Shown piece after piece: positions 57,181 through 64,000 of a stretch of DNA of 64,000 nt. Made by a program: the position numbers and the translations under genes. The stretch comes from Acanthosepion esculentum (taxonomy: Eukaryota; Mollusca; Cephalopoda; Sepiida; Sepiidae). The stretch covers positions 57,700,657-57,764,656 of the forward strand of contig OZ038517.1 in NCBI GenBank assembly GCA_964036315.1, in the 5' to 3' direction. Under the pieces are notes generated by a model. It was not told the DNA's origin. It saw only the letters and a program-made list of their open reading frames with translations, and did not search any database. The first letter of the stretch is position 1. Every line of letters begins with the position of its first letter.

Positions 57181-58220
57181 GCACACATTATCCATGAAGT
57201 TAAATTTGTGTTTTTTTCATCCCCAAGGATGGATTATGTTAATAGCTGCACTAATGATAAGGACGCTTTCGAAAATTTCATCTTTAATCTTTAATGGTTT
57301 ATCATTGCAAGACACTCTTGCACAATTAGAGTTGTGTGTATTCATTTTTGAGTAAACACTGTAGAAGTTTGACTCATTTTGGTCTGGCAATTGGGTCATA
57401 ATATATTCATCGGATTATGATGTTTCTGTTGCTGCAGAAGAAGATGTTTTTCATTATTTATAGAAGTGGTGAAATTAACTCATTTATTTGAAATGTGAAC
57501 GTGCGATTTAAATTCATATCTTAGTTATATTGTGTTAGCTTTTATTTTGCTCTTACATAAAAAACATCTGTTTAAATGAATGATTATTTGGTTGCGAATT
57601 CTTTCTTTAGGCATATACAGCAACACTATCGCAAATCTGTATTATTAAACAGAACATTATCTTCAATAGTTTTAACTTTTAATTAAAATTATGTAGATAC
57701 TATACGCATATGTCAGTGTACATATAATATGCAAAGTGTATCCATAATAAAACCTAAACGATTCTAGACGCTTTCTGAACATTTGTTATTCTCAATTTAA
57801 TTCTTTTAAAACTTTGTCAACTAGCCACGTCAAATGCTGTCGAAAAGACGTTCAACAAGCACATTTACGACGACAACTACAAGATTCTCGGTATATCAGA
57901 AAAATTATTAGAAGCATGTCAAATTCATATTTGACATGCTTCCAATAATGTTTGAAAATGTTTTTACAAACTGTTCGCTGAAGCGTCACGCATGAGCTGT
58001 TTCATCGATGAGTCAGCCATCAAACTACGCATAAAGGAGCAAATATTTAAGTCTGTACATAGCTTGTGTTTTATGGTCAGATTGTATTCTGTGTGTACAA
58101 TTTTCAACAGCATTATGTTCCACCAAATGTAATATACATTCTCATTTCACAGTGAAACACTCAATTGAAAAAATGTATTTATTATAAGATACACCAATGT
58201 TAATTTGCTCATATCTACCT

Positions 58221-58223
<3 letters not shown>
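57181..58223. other. AT-rich non-coding stretch with one strong hairpin
   Basis: No gene. A hairpin at 57905-57950 has a 13-bp perfect stem GAAGCATGTCAAA/TTTGACATGCTTC, one mismatch and a further 6 bp, with a 6-nt loop TTCATA. Confidence 0.5.

Positions 58224-58298
<75 letters not shown>
58224..58298. repeat. (TA)n microsatellite
   Basis: A pure TA tract of about 75 bases, the longest in the window. Confidence 0.95.
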
Positions 58299-58300
<2 letters not shown>

Positions 58301-58879
58301 CATGCAATAGGAATTAAGATTACTCCATAGTTATGATCATTTCACCTTACAAATTAAGATTAATTTGTAGGGATTTTCAAGAAACCGATTTGTGAATCAG
58401 TTTTAATATTTTATATTATTAGGATTCATTTGGATTATATACCAACAGATTATTACCTATATATATTTAGAGAGAGAGAGACAGGGGAGAGAGACAGACA
58501 GACAGATAGATATCTATTTATATGAGTATTTGTAATATGTGGGTATACAGGCACACTCTAAGCTTGCTATGTGTGAGATACCCCTGGTTTTCTTTTTATA
58601 TATCTCTCTACGAAAAGGAATATATAATATATATATATATATAATACCTGCATCCATTACTCTTTTTGGAGAAATGTATTCGAATTTCAGAGAGTGGGAT
58701 TGGTTCTCTGCAAAGATTTAAAAAAAACTTCATGCACAGGTATCACTTGATATTTTTTAACATCTTGAAGACTTATGAAAACTTACAGCACAATGGCAAT
58801 AAGAGGCTTGGAATGAATAATGAATGGCCCTGTCCAACGTGGAAAATGTCACAAGGATTGTCGTTATCCTGCTACTGTG
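58299..58879. other. Non-coding stretch with (GA) and (GACA) microsatellites
   Basis: Purine-rich tract at about 58470-58512. Short overlapping plus frames at 58539-58890 are unsupported. Confidence 0.45.
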
Positions 58880-60420
58880 AGAAAGTTTAAATATTTGAAT
58901 ATTGGTTACTGGAATATTCGGACAATACTAGACTCTGAGGCCAGTACAACACGGCCTGAATGAACGTTTGTAGCAAAAGAGCTACAGCGATACAATGTGG
59001 CTGTCATGGTATTGTATGAAACGAGGCCCTCTGGAGAGGATCACTTCACAGAAAAAGCTGATGTCTACACTTTTTACTCGGGAGGGAGAGCAGAATGGTG
59101 TACCAGGGGAAACTGGCGTTGCATTTGCGGTGAAGAATTCCATTGTTTCTAGGCTGGAATAACTTTCATGTAGAATTCACTAATCGGCTGATATCAATGA
59201 GAATATCAGTTTTTTGGGTTTTTTTTATACCTGAGCGAGTGTCTACTTTGCAACCACGTGTTCTTCTGAAGGTGAAAAACTAGCATTCTATCTCTCGCTA
59301 AAGGAGAATGTCCACAATATTCCTAGTACTTCAGTGCTCGAGTTGGCAAGGATGAAAAAACATGGGATGTAATTGGAAAATATGGAGTCGGAATGTAGTG
59401 GCTTGTTAGCTTGAAGAAGACCGCTTTAATCGAATTTAAAGCCTATCCTGAGCTAAATATTTATGTGTATGGCTCGATTGTGGAAAAGATCGTGAATATA
59501 GGCAGTACTGTAAATATGGAAAGTACTCTGAATGATGAAATTTCTCTCCGAATCAAGAAGACCAGTAATGTTTTCGGATAACTGGATAGACGTCTGAGGT
59601 CTCAGTATGGAATTTCGATTGAGACAAAGTTTGAAATTTTACTTGTGTTTTGCCTTAATACTTGTATGTATGTGAGACTTGGCTCACCGTGGACACATGG
59701 AACGTCTGGAGCGATTTCATCAGCAACGTCTCCGCCGTATATTGGGTAACCGGTGGCAAATGTGCGTGAGTGACGTTCGTATCCCTAAACGCAGCCAGTG
59801 TACCAGTAGAGAGTCTCTGGTATTTCAGTTACGATGAAGTGGTCATGAGGTCGGAATGAAAGACAATGGGATACCTTAGCGGTTTTTATTCAGTGAATTG
59901 GCTGATGGAAAAATAACACTCAAGCCCAAATTGAGATACAAAAATTGCATCAAGAACACACCGAAGAAGGCCAAATAATGTAAAATAACTGGGAAAACAT
60001 AGCTCTAGATTGTTCATCCTATAGGAAAGAAGTGTACAATGGTAAGAAAGAGTTTAAACAGAATCGTGTTGAGCATGAAAAACTCAATAGAGATATTTGT
60101 AAAGATCTTTATTATAATCTCAAGTAAAATGTTGCTACAAAATTTGATCTAACGTATAATGACTGTGATGACGTCTGTTTCAGTAGGACCAGCCTAAAAA
60201 ATCATCAAAGACACCATAAAAAGAGAATTCATCATTACACGTTCTGTGGTACTTATGCAACAGCTACTACAACAGACAATCAACGTTGCCACATCTGCGC
60301 AAGACAAGACTAAAAGGTCACATTCACGCTGCCCATATTTATGGATTGATGAAGCGATAGCATTGCTTTAAAGTAGAGCATAGCTAGAGTCGCCTGTCTC
60401 GGAGCTTAGATTTCAGTTTG
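58880..60420 (+). pseudogene. LINE with endonuclease joined to C-terminal zinc finger (RT deleted)
   Basis: Near 58905 a frame reads YWNIRTILDSEAS, then LQRYNVAVMVLYETRPSGED with the catalytic Glu of the endonuclease, and in shifted frames FYSGGRAE and an ISMRIS-like stretch up to KYGVG near 59390. The next recognisable segment, GSTVNMESTLNDEISLRIKK then FGXLDRRLRSQYGIS (59490-59620), belongs after the RT palm, so the whole RT core is missing. Further pieces are RFHQQRLRRILG-like (59720-59750), KLRYKNCIKNTPKKA (59930-59975), YNCDDVCFS-type cysteine sequence (60160-60185, shifted frames) and a terminal CHICARQD (60294-60310). The frame is broken many times. Confidence 0.72.
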
Positions 60421-60850
60421 TATGTGGACTATGAGGAAAAAAAGTTTAGCAGTCGGTTAAGAAATATTCCCTCTGCTGTAAATAATTTTAAATAAAAAAT
60501 CCAGGCAAATATGACGATTTCCATTGGAAGAAAGATTCATCTTTCGCTTTCCTGTTTTGGTTGAAAATGTAGTTGTAAAAATGTAAAGATTATTCACTGC
60601 AAAATATCAATATAAAAGTTATTTTACGATTTTTTCTTTATACTTTGGAAAAGAACATACACACACAGGCTTAGGTTATTTTAGTGCTGTTCCACTGTTT
60701 TCTAATTTGAACAATTTACAAATAGTTACGGCTACTACTACTACCATTTTTAAAACTGTTTCTCTAATTGTGAAATGTTCTGAATGAACTCTGTTTTTCT
60801 CAGATTTCGATCATTATTCTTATAGCCTTATCTTTTTTCTTTATTTTCAG
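60421..60850. other. AT-rich stretch upstream of candidate exon
   Basis: No gene. The last 35 bases are pyrimidine-rich and end in ttattttcag, a good splice acceptor context. Confidence 0.45.
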
Positions 60851-60953
60851 ATAAAATTTTCGAAGATTATTCTTTTTCGATGGAATTGATTTATCATCAA
60901 ATCGAGCAGACGGAACATCCAACGAAGACAAAAACTCATGGAAAGAATGAAAT
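60851..60953 (+). CDS. Candidate internal exon of an unrecognised host gene
   Basis: 103 nt between a strong acceptor (cttatcttttttctttattttcag at 60827-60850) and a donor-like aat|gtgagt at 60953/60954. One frame, starting two bases in, is open throughout for 33 codons and reads KIFEDYSFSMELIYHQIEQT, then EHPTKTKTHGKNE, with two bases left at the end. The other two frames have stops. The composition is mixed and not low-complexity, unlike chance frames nearby. No homology is recognised and no partner exon was found in the window, so the call rests on splice signals and openness only. Confidence 0.35.
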
Positions 60954-63900
60954 GTGAGTTGTATGCACAAAAACAATCAATTTGGATTACCAGGTGTCGG
61001 ATTTTAATTTAAAAAAAAATAGCATCATCAAAATGTTTAAAATTTCCAATGAATCATTAATTTATTTCATAAGAGGCCAGAATCACGGACGAGAATGAAA
61101 ACAGTCGGAATAGTAGCCATAACACAATCCATGATTACCAGGATTGTAGCTGAAAGGATTTTATATCTAAAATTAATGGCGCCAACAGAATCGAAATAAT
61201 TAAAATTTTGCGTCTTTTTACGTTTTTACGTAATTTCTTCGTCAGTAGAAATATTCAAACAGCGGCAAGAAATATAAATTGCAAAGTTTTTTTTTTTTTT
61301 AGATATAATAATTTTCTTTTCTTTATCGCATCATCTATGAATTCTTTACAGAGAAAAATCTAACAGAAAAATCGGAATAATACTTAATGCTTTTTTATAT
61401 AAAGGGAGATAATTATTGGATAATTTTCCTTTGATTTATCTTGATTGCACCAAGATTTAACTGTTCAACAATTTACACTCTACTGAGAAGTAAAGTAGTA
61501 ATAGCCTGCGGGTGACAGGATAAGAATTTTCCACAAGAAATGGCTTTTTGGGAATATTTCACAAAACCAAATAAATGTGGTTTTAATAATTGTTTAAAAA
61601 TAACAAAAAAGGAATCTGGAATCAGTAGACTCAAAGACCCCAGATGCGGCTTCTCATACGAACTAAATTAAAAAAAATTACATCTCACAAAGAAGAAATC
61701 AAGCTCAATTGTTGATCAATGTAAACACATTTTGAAGCAATAGGAAAAGGATGCGATGCAATATTTTTGTAAAGTCTGTAAAAGAAAAATAACCGGTAAA
61801 ACATTTTCAGGAGATATTACCTTTCACTTTTAATCTTGTCAATTGCTGCGTGACTGTGCAGTTACCTTTGTTGAATGCATGACATGAGTAAACTAATTAC
61901 TGATAACAAACATATAGGAATTTATATATAATGAATGAATAATATCCCAAGTACATTAGACAATCAGTGAACACAAATTCTTTAGAAAATTCACATATAC
62001 GTATATGCGTATTATACCGAGAAAAAAGGTAGAATTCCAAGACGAAGTGTAAAAGGATTTCAATCTGTGCAGTTTGTTCGTCCTTCACTAAAAAGTGCTG
62101 ATTCATCACAACAGCGAAAGGCTAAGGCCAAAAAACTTTTCGATGATAAAGCTAATAATGAGGCGTCGGATTAAGTAAACGATTTGCACGTCAGGCAATC
62201 GACCAAAAAAACTGGATTTCTCGTAGAAAATTCATAATTCACGACGATATAAAGCTAGATTGCAATCTGTGCATGAAAGAAAAGTCGCTTAAACAGCAAA
62301 CTGTTTTAAACTTTTGGTAGACACATGTACGGAGAAAAGAAATATTGTGACTTGTTTTCGTGTGGAATACCATTTATAGTTTTATTCTATTGCAGTATTT
62401 TTTATTGAGTTTATTGAAGTAAGGCAAAAATGATTTAATAACATTTTGAAATTCAGAAAAAAAACTGAAGACAAAGGAAGAACAAAAAGAGTCAATATTT
62501 GTTCATATGGAGTTGGTTGAAATGTAAAAAAAAAAAACTGAACGTTTTATTTTTTGCATTTTCTGTGAATGGATGTACATTTTTTATGAAACACTTCTAT
62601 TAAAAGGGAAAAATGGAAGATACCCGTCAACGAAACTCGTGAGAATAACAAAACAAAGAATGAATTCAATGAAATTTCAGCTCTCTATTTTCTTTTGCTC
62701 TGACAAAAAGAAATCTTTCATTAATTTCAAGAACTTGATAAACACCAACGGAAATCTAAAGTAATTATTTTTTTCAAATATCCGAAATGAATCTACAAGT
62801 TGTTTAGAAAACAGTACATTTATTGATATCTTTAAATATTCGCCTTTTGTGAAGACAAACAATATAAAGGATTTATTTTAATCAGTTTGGAACGAGAACA
62901 AATATTTTTCAAACTAAGATTTAATATGGACTTAAATTAGTCAGACAGAATGGACATTTTTGATTAATGAAAGCATACTAAGGCATTTAAATTGATTTTC
63001 TCTTTAAATAGAAGAAATCGCTTTACTGTCGTTTTATATTAATCATTACGAAAAGCTTTGGTTTTGTCACATGAGGAGAATGCTGATTATAAAAAATATC
63101 GTTCTTATATCTCTCAATCCAAATAAAGACACAAATTTTGATAATCAGAACATGAAGGTATATAAAAGAAAAACTGTATATTTTTGTTTCAACCTTAGAA
63201 AGTCTTCCGTGTTTGATGCGAAAATCAGTACGTTTGTTTTGTAAAAGATGTAACCTGCATGAAACTGAATATTTTTTTGTTTCCAAATAGATATCGATTT
63301 ATTACCGATATATTACGAGTCATATTGACGTTGGTGACAGTTATGGAGATCTTTTAGACACAATATTAATGTCGAGATATTAAGAGTGAGATCGATTCTC
63401 TTATATGGCTACAATATCCTCGATTTCTACTTATTCAGAACACAAAGAGAAAAAAATCAACCTTCGATTCATTTGGAAAGGAAAGGATGAAAGCATAAAT
63501 ATATTCAAGTGATTTTTGCAAAGAGCAAATTGAGAAACGCTATTCTAATTCACTGATTGATATTCTGTTGTTTGCTGTACCGTTTTTGACAACATGTTAT
63601 ATGTTTTTAGAGTTGTTTTAAATTATTCTTAAAAATAAGAAAGGTTGCTTTTTGTTAGCATTTTCTATTGATGTAAGCTGACCCATATATACACACACCA
63701 ACGCATACACATTAGTACTTACATACACACGTACAGGAAAGCACATATAATAAACATACGCTCATGTAAACACAAACTCACACAAGTTGTTTTGTATTAG
63801 GAGACCAGAAAAATTCTTAAAACTGATTCTTTCCAACGAAAGCTTAAAAAAGTGAAATAGAAAAGCAAAACGATTAAAAATTAGAATATTTTATAGATAA

Positions 63901-64000
63901 AAGCAATTATCATCTTCTGTGACGGTATCAGCTGTGATCTTACATATATTATAAACAAAGATCACGCAACCACAGAAGATGAAATGTTTTTATAAACTAT
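60954..64000. other. AT-rich non-coding stretch to window end
   Basis: No gene established. Broken plus-strand frames at about 61755-61800 (YFCKVCKRK) and 62185-62320 (FIIHDDIKLDCNLCMKEK) contain CxxC pairs that might be zinc-finger remnants. A hairpin lies at 63910-63982. ORFs on the minus strand (61897-62109, 62677-62862, 63023-63286) are AT-rich and unsupported. Confidence 0.35.

Noticed and set aside
1..64000. CRISPR arrays, operons, bacterial promoters or ribosome-binding sites
   Set aside because: No spaced direct repeats of CRISPR type and no prokaryotic gene organisation. All evidence points to a eukaryotic nuclear genome.
1..64000. Stand-alone tRNA or rRNA genes
   Set aside because: The only polymerase III box pairs found belong to SINE heads with degenerate tRNA structure. 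No rRNA-like sequence was seen.

Overview
This window looks like repeat-dominated, AT-rich DNA from an invertebrate nuclear genome. A mollusc, and most plausibly a cephalopod, is my inference from the mixture of element families: RTE/CR1-like and Jockey-like LINEs, Penelope-like elements with GIY-YIG endonucleases, Ty3/Gypsy, Helitron, Tc1/mariner, tRNA-derived SINEs, and long (TA)n and (CA)n tracts. There is no bacterial gene organisation and no intact host gene. Nearly every stretch that can be read as protein is a decayed transposable element. The one host-like signal I would defend is a candidate internal exon at 60851-60953 with good splice sites. The window therefore reads as intergenic DNA or part of a very large intron.

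Layout. 1-960: 3' end of a Penelope-like element with a degraded GIY-YIG domain. 1.6-2.2 kb (minus): 3' end of a LINE. 2.9-3.5 kb: Tc1-like remnant. 5.0-5.6 kb: GC-richer island of nested stem-loops, possibly a solo LTR. 8.3-8.8 kb: inverted-repeat element. 9.6-11.6 kb: Jockey-like LINE scraps. 12.6-14.0 kb: GC-richer unrecognised block. 14.5-18.2 kb: SINE, Tc1-like fragment, LINE reverse transcriptase and a second SINE type. 19.8-22.9 kb: Tc1-like remnant, (CTTT)n, LINE fragment and a second copy of the first SINE.

26880-31987 (minus) is a full-length Ty3/Gypsy element with two LTRs of about 325 bp, a 5-bp target duplication (ATAAG), gag and pol. Pol carries several frameshifts and lost catalytic residues. 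Its leader contains three tandem units of about 80 bp, each ending in a primer-binding-site-like sequence. A second, older Gypsy pol fragment lies at 32.5-34.1 kb on the plus strand. 35.6-37.8 kb (minus) holds one mariner transposase split by about 1 kb of other repeat. 39.3-40.3 kb is a foldback element.

40884-45084 (minus) is a Helitron with recognisable ends (TC at the 5' end, hairpin plus CTAG at the 3' end, inserted between A and T). It has lost the catalytic half of Rep and the whole helicase. It carries an Ala/Arg-rich repeat domain and a satellite of about 178 bp. Just outside it, at 45.4-45.66 kb, is a palindrome with arms of about 130 bp whose right arm contains a hammerhead-ribozyme-like core.

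47.7-53.6 kb is a LINE/Penelope nest: a LINE with nearly all its ORF deleted (minus), a Penelope-like reverse transcriptase plus GIY-YIG element (plus), an internally deleted LINE (plus) and a Jockey-like LINE (plus). 58.9-60.4 kb is another internally deleted LINE that retains its C-terminal zinc finger. The remainder is unrecognised AT-rich sequence with microsatellites.

The genes do not form a working pathway. The biology on show is transposable-element turnover: nested insertion, internal deletion, and recurring ribozyme-like motifs in Penelope-type repeats. All family assignments were made by eye from the translated sequence. No database search or folding program was run.
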